Made by a program: the position numbers and the translations under genes. A stretch of DNA of 64,000 bases from Paraburkholderia sp. (GTDB lineage: Bacteria; Pseudomonadota; Gammaproteobacteria; Burkholderiales; Burkholderiaceae). The notes beneath the pieces were generated by a model, which made no database searches, had not been told where the DNA came from, and worked only from the letters and a program-made list of their open reading frames with translations. Numbering within the stretch: the stretch's first letter is position 1; the number at the start of each line of letters is the position of its first letter. Where the stretch lies: contig NZ_JAMFSB010000112.1 in NCBI RefSeq assembly GCF_026225065.1, positions 1 through 64,000 of the forward strand. Reading direction: 5' to 3'. Shown here piece by piece: positions 1-10,000 of this stretch.

Positions 1-2
1 AA

Positions 3-227
3 CTCTATCCGCGTGGCACGCGCGGCACCGGTGTCGGCTTCTGCTATAACTTTGGACGGGTGGTCTCGGCCGGCTTCCCGGTCATGGTCGGACACCTCGC
101 CGGCCAGTTTTCTCTGGGCTTTGCGATTGGTATCGATGCTGCGATCGCCTATGCGATAGTCGCGGTCTCGGTCCTCATGCTGCCGGAGACACGCGGCCGT
201 ACTCTGGACGAAGAACCCGCAGCTTGA
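3..227 (+). CDS. MFS transporter, C-terminal fragment (truncated by window edge)
   Basis: Reading frame LYPRGTRGTGVGFCYNFGRVVSAGFPVMVGHLAG...LPETRGRTLDEEPAA*; the PETRG/L-E motif is typical of MFS C-termini. Confidence 0.75.
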   Translation, partial: LYPRGTRGTGVGFCYNFGRVVSAGFPVMVGHLAGQFSLGFAIGIDAAIAYAIVAVSVLMLPETRGRTLDEEPAA

Positions 228-232
228 GTTGA

Positions 233-1111
233 GTGTCACGAATGACTGCTTCTAACGGTACGTCCGCCCCATGCACTGATACTGTTCTGCCCGTCACGGG
301 CATCGACAGTCACGCGCACGTGTTCGTGCACGGCTTGCCGCTCGCATCGGGCCGGCGCTATGCGCCGGCCTATGAGGCCACGCTCGACGACTATCGCGCG
401 ATGCTCGCGAGCCTGGGCTTATCGCACGGTGTTCTGGTTCAACCGAGTTTTCTCGGCACCGACAACAGCTTCCTACTGTCCTGTCTCGACGCGCATCCTG
501 AACAGTTGCGCGGCATCGTCGTAGTGGATCCAGCTCGCGATATCGCGCAGATCGAAACCTGGCACGCCCATGGCGTGGTCGGCGTGCGTGCCAATCTGAT
601 CGGCGCGGCGCTGCCCGACTTTGGCGATACGACATGGGCTCCCTTTCTCGAACGCATGGCGGACCTGGGCTGGCATCTCGAGGTGCAGATCGAGGCAGCA
701 CGTCTTTCAGCGATTGCGCCCGCCGTGCTTGCCAGCGGCGTGCATATGGTGGTCGATCATTTTGGCCGCTTCGATCCGGCGCTCGGCACCGGTGACCCGG
801 GCTTCGCCACTCTCCTCTCGCTCGGCCCGACGCGACAGGTGTGGGTGAAAGTGTCGGGTGCGTATCGCGTGAGCCCAGAACGCGATGATCCGGGTGCGGC
901 ATTGGCGGTCGCCGCTAGCGCATGGCCCGCGCTGGTTCGTGAATTTGGCGTCGACCGTCTGGTGTGGGGCACCGATTGGCCGCATACGCAATTCGAAGAC
1001 GTGCAGAACGCCCGGCTGACTCGCGATCAACTCGAGTCTTTCGTGAATCAGCCAGACCAGTTACGCGCCGTGCTGGTCGACACGCCCGCGTCGCTGTTCC
1101 AGTTCCGCTAG
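233..1111 (+). CDS. amidohydrolase family protein (2-pyrone-4,6-dicarboxylate lactonase-like TIM barrel)
   Basis: GIDSHAHVF N-terminal metal motif, VVDHFGRF and LVWGTDWPHTQ motifs of the amidohydrolase_2 family. Confidence 0.85.
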   Translation: MSRMTASNGTSAPCTDTVLPVTGIDSHAHVFVHGLPLASGRRYAPAYEATLDDYRAMLASLGLSHGVLVQPSFLGTDNSFLLSCLDAHPEQLRGIVVVDPARDIAQIETWHAHGVVGVRANLIGAALPDFGDTTWAPFLERMADLGWHLEVQIEAARLSAIAPAVLASGVHMVVDHFGRFDPALGTGDPGFATLLSLGPTRQVWVKVSGAYRVSPERDDPGAALAVAASAWPALVREFGVDRLVWGTDWPHTQFEDVQNARLTRDQLESFVNQPDQLRAVLVDTPASLFQFR

Positions 1112-2058
1112 CGCACCGCAGCGATCCGCGCGCGGAAATGCTCGGTGCCGGCAACGATCTTGTCGAGCACCGCGTCGAGCGCCCAGAAACGTTCACGCAC
1201 GTCGTAGTCGATCACGCGGCAACGGATCGAGTTGAATGTGCCGATGCGCTGATGGTAGATCTTCGCGAGCGCCGGGTAGCCGAGTGCCTCCGACACTGCC
1301 GCAACCACCAGAAACGTCGACAATTCTTCGGCTAGCAGCGGATCGCGAGCGCTCCCGCTACGCAGCCATTGGTAAAGATCCGGGTGAAAGTTGGTGAATA
1401 CACCGTTGAAACCTGCCGAGCCGACCTTCATCGCATCCCATGCGATCGCGGCATTCGCATTCAGGATCTTCAACGGTGCCCCCTCGGCCAGCGCGACACG
1501 ACGCTTCACGGTGGGTAGATCGCAACTGACGTCCTTGAGCATGACGAAGCGTCCCGTGTCGATACAGGCCTTCAGCTCTTCGTCTGAAAGCAGCCGCCGA
1601 TACGGCGCGGGACATTCGTAAAGCCCGAGCGGCAGGTCGGACGGCAAACGCTGCAGCAGGCGTCGCAGATTCGTCAGAAAGGTCGCCGTGCCCTCACGCT
1701 TTGGATCGAGCCGATTCGTGACCAGCACCACCCCTTGCGCCCCCGATGCTGCAGCCGCCAGCAGTTCTTCAGTCTGCGCATCCGGATCGTCGCTGATATG
1801 ACCGGACGCGACCACGGACACCCGCCCCGCCACCTTATCCACCACAAAGCGTGCGAGCGCGGCCCGCTCCTCAAGGCTCAGGAACTGCATTTCACTCGAC
1901 TGCGCGACTGCGAACAACGCGTCCGCGCCATGCTCGAGATACCATTCGATCAGGCGCTCGAGTCCGCCGTAGTCGATCGCTCCGCTCTCGTCGAACGGCG
2001 TCAGCATCACGGGAACAATGCCCTCGATAACACCCGCGGGCTTCGATGTATGACCCAT
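1108..2058 (-). CDS. dihydrodipicolinate synthase/N-acetylneuraminate lyase (DapA) family protein
   Basis: MGHTSKPAGVIEGIVPVMLTPFDESGAIDYGGLERLIEWYLEHGADALFAVAQSSEM...; the start at 2058 fits better than the longer 712 aa ORF. Confidence 0.85.
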   Translation of the reverse strand: MGHTSKPAGVIEGIVPVMLTPFDESGAIDYGGLERLIEWYLEHGADALFAVAQSSEMQFLSLEERAALARFVVDKVAGRVSVVASGHISDDPDAQTEELLAAAASGAQGVVLVTNRLDPKREGTATFLTNLRRLLQRLPSDLPLGLYECPAPYRRLLSDEELKACIDTGRFVMLKDVSCDLPTVKRRVALAEGAPLKILNANAAIAWDAMKVGSAGFNGVFTNFHPDLYQWLRSGSARDPLLAEELSTFLVVAAVSEALGYPALAKIYHQRIGTFNSIRCRVIDYDVRERFWALDAVLDKIVAGTEHFRARIAAVR

Positions 2059-2117
2059 CAACCTCTCCTCAAAAAATACTGTTTCAATCGCGACGCGCAA
2101 CGCATGTCCCGCTCTCG

Positions 2118-3440
2118 TCAAGCGGGTACATGAGCCACGCCTGCCGCGCTTTCCTGTTCGGGAATCGGTTTGCGCACCAGCAGCAGATAGGCCATCGCCC
2201 CGGCACCCGCGATGCCTGCGGCCGTCAGTAGCGCTGGCACGAACGACGACGCCTGGGCAATAAAGCCGGTCACGATCGGCGCCAACGCACCACCGAGAAA
2301 ACCACCGAAGTTCTGGATGGCCGCCAGCGAGGCGATGCGGCTGGGTGGCGCCGCCGCTGTCGCCAGCGCCCATGACGAGGCGGCCGCCGCATTGCCCAGA
2401 AAGACCACCACCGAAATGCAGGCGACCGCAATCGCATTGCTCTCGACGAGAGCAGCCGGAATCGTGAAGACCATCATGCCGAGCATCGAGACTACCACCG
2501 CGTTGCGGCGACTCGCCACCGGCGAACGGCTGCCTCGGGTAATCAGATCGGAGAACCAACCCGCCACCAGCGCCCCGACGATGCCGCACAGGAACGGCAC
2601 GGATGCCGCGAAGCCCGTATGTATCAGGCTCATGTGCCGCTCGATCGTCAGATAGCCCGGCAACCACGTCAGATACACCCAGTTGAGGTAGACCGAACCG
2701 AAGAAGCCGATCAGCATCCCCCAGGTCGTCCCATACGAAAACAGACCACGCCATTCGGCGAACGTGAGCTTGGGGGGAGCTTCGCCTGCGGAATGGCTGT
2801 CCTCGTCGAGATAGCGGCGCTCTGTCTCGGTCATCTGCGACTTGTCCGGATCGCGATACAACGCGAACCAGACGATTGCCACCACAAGACCCAGCATGCC
2901 CGTTGCAATGAATGCCCAGCGCCAGTTGAACGACACCACGACAAACGACAGGCAGAGCGGTGCAAGCGCGCTCCCCAATGGCGAGGCCGCGTTGTAGATG
3001 CCGGTGGGCGTGCCGCGCGAGCGCAACGGAAACCAGTTGCTCACGACCCGGGCGGCCGAGGGAAACTGTGGCGCTTCGCCAATGCCGAGCACGGCGCGCG
3101 CAACGATAAAGAAGCCGAAGCTGGACGCGAGGCCACCGGCCATCTGCGCCAGCGACCACACGACGAGTCCAACGCCCAGCAACCGGCGCGGGCCAATGCG
3201 GTCGACCAGGCCACCAATCGGCAACTGGCACACCGCGTAGATCCACAAGAACGCCGACAGCAGCAGACCCATCTGACCGAGCGAAAGTCCGAGTTCGGTA
3301 CGGATCATCGGGTTGGCGACAGCCAGCGTGCCGCGATCCATATAGTTGACGACACCGCTCACCATCAGCAGCACGAGCGCTACATTCTGGCCTCGGCGGA
3401 TTCTTGGCGGGGTGGGCTGACTTTGCGCGATATCGCTCAT
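2118..3440 (-). CDS. MFS transporter (ACS family-like)
   Basis: MSDIAQSQPTPPRIRRGQNVALVLLMVSGVVNYMDRGTLAVANP...; 12-TM hydrophobic pattern. Confidence 0.88.
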   Translation of the reverse strand: MSDIAQSQPTPPRIRRGQNVALVLLMVSGVVNYMDRGTLAVANPMIRTELGLSLGQMGLLLSAFLWIYAVCQLPIGGLVDRIGPRRLLGVGLVVWSLAQMAGGLASSFGFFIVARAVLGIGEAPQFPSAARVVSNWFPLRSRGTPTGIYNAASPLGSALAPLCLSFVVVSFNWRWAFIATGMLGLVVAIVWFALYRDPDKSQMTETERRYLDEDSHSAGEAPPKLTFAEWRGLFSYGTTWGMLIGFFGSVYLNWVYLTWLPGYLTIERHMSLIHTGFAASVPFLCGIVGALVAGWFSDLITRGSRSPVASRRNAVVVSMLGMMVFTIPAALVESNAIAVACISVVVFLGNAAAASSWALATAAAPPSRIASLAAIQNFGGFLGGALAPIVTGFIAQASSFVPALLTAAGIAGAGAMAYLLLVRKPIPEQESAAGVAHVPA

Positions 3441-3502
3441 GCTCGCTGTCTCCGTCTCATAGTAAGTATGGCTGCGTCGTCGTAGTAGTTTGCCGCCGTG
3501 TA

Positions 3503-4849
3503 TCACACTTCCGCGCGCAAAGGCTCGGCCGGATCGGACGCGCGGCGATCGGCTTGCGCGGGACGCAGCATGGCAAGCAGAAGCGCCGCCACGAGGCCGC
3601 TCGCCGCAAGCACATAAAGTCCCGCAGGTACCGAGTGAAACGACGCCTCCACTGCGTTGCGCACGGTCGGCGCAAAGAAACCACCAAGATTGCCGATCGC
3701 GTTGATCACCGCGAAGCCCCCTGCCGCTGCGGTGCCGCCCAGATAGGCCGCTGGAAACGTCCAGAAGATCGGCTGTACCGTCATGATGCCCATCGTGACG
3801 AAACAGAGGGCCACGATCGCCCCGACGGGACCCATATTGGCCGAAACCGCAAGACCAAACGCAATCGAGAGCGCCGAGAGCACCGCGAAACCACGCCGGT
3901 GTCCGGTACGCACCGCGAAGCCCGGATAAAACGCACCCGCCACAATGGCGCAGGCCCACGGAATAGCCGAGATCAGCCCGACGTGCAGACCCACCTTGAC
4001 ATGCAGCAGCGCACTTACCTGGGTCGGCAAATAAAACGCCACCCCGTAGCCTGCAATCTGGATCGAGAAATAGAGGAGCGCGAAATGCAGCAGCTTCGGA
4101 TCGACCAGTGCGGCGCGGAAAGTCATCTTGCCGATTTTCTGCTTCTGCCGATCTTCGGCAGCAAGTGCGCGCGTGAGCGCTTGTGCTTCATCGCGCGGCA
4201 TCCACTTCGCGTCTTCGGGACGATTGCATAGATAGAAATAGCCCCACACACCCACCACCGACGCGAGCAGACCTTCCACCAGGAACATCAATTGCCAGCC
4301 ATGCAGGCCGAACAGGCCATCGAGCTCAAGCAGCATGCCCGACAGCGGACCACCCAGCATCAAGGCCAGCGGTGAGCCGAAGTAGAAGATCCCCATGATC
4401 TGTCCACGTGCGCGAGCCGGAAACCAGTACGTCATGTAGAGAACCGCACCCGGGAACAGCCCCGCCTCGGCGGCGCCTAAAAAGAATCGGATGAACGAGA
4501 ACAGCGAATCGCTCGACGCATACGCCATGGCCGCCGAAATCAGCCCCCATGTGACCATGATGCGCGAAAGCCAGACGCGCGCGCCGACACGATGCATCAT
4601 CAGATTGCTTGGCACTTCGAACAACGCATAGGCGATGAAGAAAATACCTGCGCCGAAGGCAAACGCGGCGTTGCTCACGCCGGTCGACGCCTGATAGGAC
4701 TGCTGCGCAAAACCGATGTTCGCCCGATCCAGATACGACAACATGTACATCAGGATCAGAAACGGCACGATCCGCCACTTGGCACGCCTGATTGCGCGCT
4801 CCACCAAAACCTCTTCATCCCCGTGTATGGGGTGCAGGTTCGTCTCCAT
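3503..4849 (-). CDS. MFS transporter (ACS family-like)
   Basis: VPFLILMYMLSYLDRANIGFAQ motif typical of the anion:cation symporter family. Confidence 0.9.
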   Translation of the reverse strand: METNLHPIHGDEEVLVERAIRRAKWRIVPFLILMYMLSYLDRANIGFAQQSYQASTGVSNAAFAFGAGIFFIAYALFEVPSNLMMHRVGARVWLSRIMVTWGLISAAMAYASSDSLFSFIRFFLGAAEAGLFPGAVLYMTYWFPARARGQIMGIFYFGSPLALMLGGPLSGMLLELDGLFGLHGWQLMFLVEGLLASVVGVWGYFYLCNRPEDAKWMPRDEAQALTRALAAEDRQKQKIGKMTFRAALVDPKLLHFALLYFSIQIAGYGVAFYLPTQVSALLHVKVGLHVGLISAIPWACAIVAGAFYPGFAVRTGHRRGFAVLSALSIAFGLAVSANMGPVGAIVALCFVTMGIMTVQPIFWTFPAAYLGGTAAAGGFAVINAIGNLGGFFAPTVRNAVEASFHSVPAGLYVLAASGLVAALLLAMLRPAQADRRASDPAEPLRAEV

Positions 4850-4918
4850 CTCGTCTCCTTGTTGTTCCCTTGACGGGATACCGCATCCGGTCTCGTGCCG
4901 GTGATCGTGCACGGTGGT

Positions 4919-6343
4919 TTAAACGACCTTGCCGGGATTGAGCAGATTCAGCGGATCGAGCGCGGCTTTCAGGCGGCGCATCAGGGCAATCTCCGGTTCG
5001 CTGCGCGTGTACGGCAGCCACGGCTTCTTGGTGATGCCGATGCCATGTTCGGCTGAGATCGTCCCGCCGAACTGTTGCACGAGGCCGTAGACAATCGCGG
5101 TGATCTCTTCTTTCGGTTGCGGCGAAGCACCCGGCACGCAGGCGACGATATGCAGGTTGCCATCGCCGATGTGGCCGTAGAAGAGCGCGACCGCTTCGGC
5201 AAAGCGGGCGCGCAAGGCGGCGAGACACGCGTTCACGTATTCGTCCATCACCGCGACGGGCAAACCGATGTCGAATGGTTCGTGAGGCCCGAGGACCTGC
5301 GGAAATTCCGCACAGGCATCGCGCACACCCCAGAATGCCTGTACGTCCCCGAGCGATTGGGCCAGCACTCCGTCGGCGAGTACGCCATCTTCGATCTGAT
5401 GCATCAACCAGGCCTCGAAACGCGGGGCGTCGTACGCTTCGTCCATCCCCTGCGCTTCGATCAGTACATAGCAGGCATGCTCTCCCGGTAGCGGATTGCT
5501 CACCCCGGGTACGCGCTGCGTGACCGTCTGCCAGTAATCCGGCCACATCACCTCGAAAGCGGACAGGAGCGGCCCCAGGCCGTGGCGCGCAGCGTTCAGT
5601 AACGCGATCAGCTTGTCGTAGCTTTCGAGTGCGCACAGCGCTGCCATCGTGCAACCCGGTTTGGCAGACAGGCGCAGGACGATGCGTGTGATGATGCCGA
5701 GCGTCCCTTCGCTGCCGATGAACAGATGCTTGAGGTCGTAACCCGCATTGTTCTTCAGCATCTTGTTGAGATTCGTGACCACGCTGCCGTCTGGCAGCAC
5801 GACTTCGAGCCCCAGCACCATTTCGCGCGCCATGCCGTAGCGGATCACCCGATTGCCGCCCGCGTTTGTCGACAGATTGCCGCCGATCGCGCACGAGCCG
5901 CGAGCACCGAGGTCCAGTGGAATGAAAAAACCGGCCTCATCCGCGGCCTCTTGCACGCTCTGCAGCGGCGTCCCCGCCCTGACCGTCATGGTTGCCGATG
6001 CAGGGTCGATCTCTTCGATCCCCACCATGCGCTCGAGCGACAACGCCACCGCCCCCTCGATGGGCCGGGCGCCACCGCACAGTCCCGTCAATCCGCCCTG
6101 CGGCACCACCGGTACGCGATACTGCGCACAGATGCGCATCGCCGCAGCCACACCTGGTGTGTCCATAGGACGTAGCACCGCGAGGGGCCGCTGTGGCCCG
6201 AGCGTGCTCCAGTCCTGCTCGTTACGTGTGGGGATGTCGTCGCCGGTCAGCACAGCGGTGGTGCCGAGGGCATCGCGCAGTGCGGCGAACAACGCCTCGG
6301 ATGTATCGCCGGCCCTCTCGGGCAGGCAGATTTCGTGATCCAT
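4919..6343 (-). CDS. FAD-binding oxidase (GlcD / D-2-hydroxyacid dehydrogenase-like)
   Basis: PVVPQGGLTGLCGGARPIEGAV...GTPLQSVQEAADEAGFFIPLDLGARGSCAIGGNLSTNAGG...EHGIGITKKPWL. Confidence 0.9.
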   Translation of the reverse strand: MDHEICLPERAGDTSEALFAALRDALGTTAVLTGDDIPTRNEQDWSTLGPQRPLAVLRPMDTPGVAAAMRICAQYRVPVVPQGGLTGLCGGARPIEGAVALSLERMVGIEEIDPASATMTVRAGTPLQSVQEAADEAGFFIPLDLGARGSCAIGGNLSTNAGGNRVIRYGMAREMVLGLEVVLPDGSVVTNLNKMLKNNAGYDLKHLFIGSEGTLGIITRIVLRLSAKPGCTMAALCALESYDKLIALLNAARHGLGPLLSAFEVMWPDYWQTVTQRVPGVSNPLPGEHACYVLIEAQGMDEAYDAPRFEAWLMHQIEDGVLADGVLAQSLGDVQAFWGVRDACAEFPQVLGPHEPFDIGLPVAVMDEYVNACLAALRARFAEAVALFYGHIGDGNLHIVACVPGASPQPKEEITAIVYGLVQQFGGTISAEHGIGITKKPWLPYTRSEPEIALMRRLKAALDPLNLLNPGKVV

Positions 6344-6424
6344 CGTGTCTCCTTGTTCTCGCAGCGTGCGCGGGTTCGCATCGGCTCAGCGCGTGACTAC
6401 CAGCAGTGGCGTTCGCTTACACCG

Positions 6425-7309
6425 TCAAAGCGTCGTGCCGGCCAGCAGTGCACGCGGCAATGCGGCTTTTACATCCGCGTCAATGGACATGAGCGGCGCC
6501 CGTACACGACGCCATCCGTCGTTGCTCTGGCAAGCCGCGACCCATGCCTTGAGAAGCGGCACAAAGGGCTGACCTGCTACTGCCCGCAGCAGATCCTTTA
6601 GCACGCCGAAGTCTGGATCCTGTTCGTGGTCGTAAGACGCGCGAACCTGCTCCGGCGCGATATTGGCGAGCCCACAGATCGATCCGGCGCCGCCCGCTGC
6701 CCGCGCGCGTCCAATTGTGTCCTCTGCGCCCACATAGACCTTCAGGCCCGGATGATAGCGGATCAGCGCGAGCGAATGGTCCAGGTTCCCGCTGCTGTCC
6801 TTGATGCCGTCTATCACGTTCCCGTAGCGCTGACGCAGTGTCGCAATGGCCTCGTCGTCGAAATTCACTCCGGAGACCTGAGGAATGTGATAGAGGATGA
6901 CGCGCAAACCCGGATCGTCGGCCGCGTCGATCACCTGGCCGATCGCTTCGACCACGCCGGCGCTGCTGATATCCTTGAAATAGAACGGCGGTACGAGCAA
7001 GACATGGCGACAGCCCTGCGCCAGCGCATGCCGCGTCAGGGAGATTGCATCGCCCAGTGCCGCAGCGCCCGCGCCAACAACCAGATCACCGCTGCTGACT
7101 CCGCGCCCAAGCAGCCCTTCGAGCGCAGCGCTCCGCTCGGCGACCGTGAACGACTGGCCCTCGCCAGTCGTGCCGAACAGAGTAATGCCGTGTAAGCCGC
7201 GCCGCAGAAGATCAACCGAATGCTGCGCCAGCAGGGCCACATCCACGTGATTCGCTGCATCGAGCGGCGTCGTCACCGCTGCCAGCACGCCCTGTCCTTC
7301 GAAAGGCAT
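6425..7309 (-). CDS. dihydrodipicolinate synthase (DapA) family protein
   Basis: GVLAAVTTPLDAANHVDVALLAQHSVDLLRRGLHGITLFGTTGEGQSF...; Schiff-base Lys context GIKDSSGN. Confidence 0.88.
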   Translation of the reverse strand: MPFEGQGVLAAVTTPLDAANHVDVALLAQHSVDLLRRGLHGITLFGTTGEGQSFTVAERSAALEGLLGRGVSSGDLVVGAGAAALGDAISLTRHALAQGCRHVLLVPPFYFKDISSAGVVEAIGQVIDAADDPGLRVILYHIPQVSGVNFDDEAIATLRQRYGNVIDGIKDSSGNLDHSLALIRYHPGLKVYVGAEDTIGRARAAGGAGSICGLANIAPEQVRASYDHEQDPDFGVLKDLLRAVAGQPFVPLLKAWVAACQSNDGWRRVRAPLMSIDADVKAALPRALLAGTTL

Positions 7310-7415
7310 AACCCGTCTCCTTCAGTCATACGCCCCGGGGCGCCACCGCCGCGGTGGGCGTTCGGAATCGATCCGGCGCGATCCAGCCATCATCCAATGA
7401 CGGACCGAACTGTAG

Positions 7416-7427
7416 CTGACATGTTAG
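7416..7427. promoter_or_regulatory. candidate GntR operator (CTGACATGTTAG)
   Basis: Near-palindrome whose ACATGTTAG core recurs upstream of the GntR gene itself. Confidence 0.45.
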
Positions 7428-7520
7428 TTAGAAATCGACGAGGCGTCAAAGAAGAATTTTTACGGAGCGTAAGAGACATTCCAGATGTTCCGCGGGCCGA
7501 TCTGGCCGGCCCGCGCGCTG

Positions 7521-8216
7521 CTAGCCAAAGTTGCCCATCGAGCGTTGGCGTGCGTTCTCGATATGCGTGCTGAGCACAGCGACCGCTTTTGCCACGTCGC
7601 GCTCACGAATGGCCGCAATCAGTTCGAGGTGTTCATTCATCGTCGGCACCACCACTTCGGGCCTCAGGACCACGTGTTCGAGGCGGATCAGGCGGATGCG
7701 CAAGCTGTTGACGCGATAGATGTTCGAGACGATATCGTTGCCCATCGCATCGATCATCATGTCATGCAGACCCCAGTCGACTGTCTGTGCGTCATTGAGA
7801 AGACGATCGTCGATTTTCTTGGCCACGGCCCGGCGCACGATATCCCTGTGCGCCCGCTCGATCTTTTCAAGGTCGGCGTCGGATGCGGTACGGGTGAAAT
7901 TTGCTACCGCCTCCCGCTCGAGCATGAGGCGCAACTGAAAGGCGTTGCGGATCAATCGCAGATCGACATGACAGACCTGAAGACCGCGATTCGGCACGGT
8001 CTTGATGAGCCCCTCGGCTTCGAGGCGCGGCACCATCTCACGAATCGCGCCAAGCGGCATGTCGGTCAGGACCATCAGTTCGCGTTGCGAGACGAATTGC
8101 CCAGGCCGGATATTGGCGTTCAGGATTTGCTGCGTGAAATTTTCATAGGCGACGAGGCGCAGAGACTTTCCCTGGCTCTCGTCCGCGTCGGTTTTTGCCG
8201 GTGTCATTGTATTCAT
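7521..8216 (-). CDS. GntR family transcriptional regulator (FadR/FCD-type)
   Basis: N-terminal winged helix (GQFVSQRELMVLTDMPLGAIREMVPRLEAEGLIKTVPNRGLQV) with helical C-terminal FCD-like domain. Confidence 0.85.
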   Translation of the reverse strand: MNTMTPAKTDADESQGKSLRLVAYENFTQQILNANIRPGQFVSQRELMVLTDMPLGAIREMVPRLEAEGLIKTVPNRGLQVCHVDLRLIRNAFQLRLMLEREAVANFTRTASDADLEKIERAHRDIVRRAVAKKIDDRLLNDAQTVDWGLHDMMIDAMGNDIVSNIYRVNSLRIRLIRLEHVVLRPEVVVPTMNEHLELIAAIRERDVAKAVAVLSTHIENARQRSMGNFG

Positions 8217-8248
8217 AGCCGGTCTCGCGTACGTATTGGTTGCACGGC

Positions 8249-8257
8249 AACATGTTA
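8249..8257. promoter_or_regulatory. candidate GntR autoregulatory operator (AACATGTTAG core)
   Basis: Perfect 8-bp palindrome AACATGTT about 33 bp upstream of the GntR start, shared with 7416-7427. Confidence 0.4.
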
Positions 8258-8328
8258 GCACGTACTTTTACGCTACCAGCCGTCGCGAGACGGGGCAAGG
8301 AAGTCACGCGGCGATGCGCGTTGGCCGG

Positions 8329-8568
8329 TCACTCATAGACATTGATGTGCCGATCGAGGTAGATAATTGCGGCATCAGGCGATTCGGCCTCATAGATCGG
8401 CTTGCCGGCGTAGAGAACCGTGCAGCCGCGTACCGAGAGTTTGGGGAGCGGGTCCTTGTCCGTGAAGCTAGCTGTAGCGGTAGCGTCAATCTCACAGGCG
8501 AACAGGAGATCACCAGCACGGGCCAACTCGAATTCGAATGAAGGCGATAAGCAAAAATCCCTTCGCAT
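8329..8568 (-). CDS. hypothetical protein
   Basis: 79 aa ORF in an otherwise non-coding gap; no family recognised. Confidence 0.45.
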   Translation of the reverse strand: MRRDFCLSPSFEFELARAGDLLFACEIDATATASFTDKDPLPKLSVRGCTVLYAGKPIYEAESPDAAIIYLDRHINVYE

Positions 8569-8969
8569 AGGTATTTCCGTTCACATGTTCCGTCTGGGAG
8601 CACACATACTCTCATCACAATTTGAATATCCCTATGTGCGGACTCTTACACTTCGTTTCCGGCGAATCGCAACAGACGAGGGCGCCCGCGTGCTCACGCG
8701 CGCAAGCGGGAGCAGCGCGAGGAATATTTAGTAATGGTCGAAAAGGAAAAAGCGCCCAGACTGCAAACGTCTGAGCGAAGCCATCGGGAGCCCGACGGCG
8801 GAGGTATTCAAGGTGAAAGCGACCCGCTACCGCCATCGAATCCGTTAGCGGGCCAGCTCTCTGCACGGCGCCGCTCTGCGGTAGTGCGCGCTCATACAGT
8901 AGTCTTCAATGAGCAGATGCGTCCGGTATTCTTCCGCGGCGCGAGATCAACGCGTCAGCGGCCGGACAT

Positions 8970-9260
8970 TCAGTTCTGGTTCGACTTCGACACGGCTGGC
9001 TGTGCCATATCCGACGAACCATTTGCGACGCCACCCACATCTGTTGCACCGTTTTGTGCTGCTATTTTGGCGTCAGCAGCCTGAATCTGCGCAGGATACA
9101 AATTTTGGTCACCGTCGCCCGGGTGATAACCAGCCTGTTCGACCTGCACCAATTGGGCGCGCACTTCCGCACGGGTGAGAGGCTGGTTCGATTGAGCGAA
9201 CACGGCGACCGGTGCAGCGAGCGCAGCGGCAACGACAACGGCTTGAATAAGGGATTTCAT
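8970..9260 (-). CDS. small secreted protein, DUF4148-like
   Basis: Sec signal MKSLIQAVVVAAALAAPVAVFAQ followed by LTRAEVRAQLVQVEQAGYHPGDGDQNLYPAQIQAADAKIAA. Confidence 0.8.
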   Translation of the reverse strand: MKSLIQAVVVAAALAAPVAVFAQSNQPLTRAEVRAQLVQVEQAGYHPGDGDQNLYPAQIQAADAKIAAQNGATDVGGVANGSSDMAQPAVSKSNQN

Positions 9261-9419
9261 GGCTAATACCTCCAGACTTTTGTTTGTCCTGCAACGAACA
9301 GCCCTGTTCGTCAGTCAGTGTCTACAGTCTAGGTAAGTACGCGTTTAAGATTAACCCCCGCGTCCGAAAGGGATTATTGTCAAATAGCCGTTAACCCTAA
9401 TGAAAGGTTGGCCGTGGCC

Positions 9420-9875
9420 TCAGTGCCTGCTGGCTCTGCGAAGGCCCAAGGCGCCCATGATGGCGCCAGCAATGCCCGTAATCGCGCCCACGATGCCCGC
9501 GATCATAGCCACGTAGTTGGTCCAGTCGGTGGTCTCGGGAGCCGTCGAAGCCTTCGAAGGGAGTGGCGCAGCGACCACGACAGGCTGCGGCGGCGAGACC
9601 TTGTTCGGGGGAGATTCCTGGGGAAGCGCGGTTGCGGTCACGCTCGGCGTCGCCACGACCGATACCGACGTGGACGTCCCGGGCGTCGCATAAAGCCCTG
9701 TCGCGAGCGCCATGGAGGCAGCAGGCGTATCCCGTGCGACATCGCCGGCCAGTGCGACCCCGCCGTGTGCGGAGAAAAGCAACGTTGCCACGAGCGGCAG
9801 CAGACGGCCCCTCGCGTGTTGCGATTGACAAGCGGATGCGTCGATGCGCACCGCTGTAAAGCGTTCCTGTTTCAT
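9420..9875 (-). CDS. hypothetical membrane/secreted protein
   Basis: MKQERFTAVRID... with a C-terminal TM helix YVAMIAGIVGAITGIAGAIMGALGL. Confidence 0.5.
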   Translation of the reverse strand: MKQERFTAVRIDASACQSQHARGRLLPLVATLLFSAHGGVALAGDVARDTPAASMALATGLYATPGTSTSVSVVATPSVTATALPQESPPNKVSPPQPVVVAAPLPSKASTAPETTDWTNYVAMIAGIVGAITGIAGAIMGALGLRRASRH

Positions 9876-10000
9876 CCCCCGTCCATGTAGGCACTGTGTA
9901 GGCATATCATGTCGTAGCCGGTCCATCGGGGTCAATATATGCACGGCAGAAAACGGCGTTCAGGCACGTGGTTTAATTGATTTAATCGAGTTCCATAAAC

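Noticed and set aside
1108-3246. 712 aa ORF containing the DapA-family protein
   Set aside because: Its N-terminal ~396 residues are an out-of-frame translation of the MFS gene; the real start is 2058. Not a fusion protein.
2118-3959. 613 aa ORF extending the MFS gene upstream
   Set aside because: The N-terminal extension overlaps the neighbouring MFS gene in another frame; the natural start is at 3440.
8615-9084. Possible small ORFs on both strands between 8.6 and 9.0 kb
   Set aside because: Composition and overlap give no reason to prefer any of them; treated as non-coding or unresolved.
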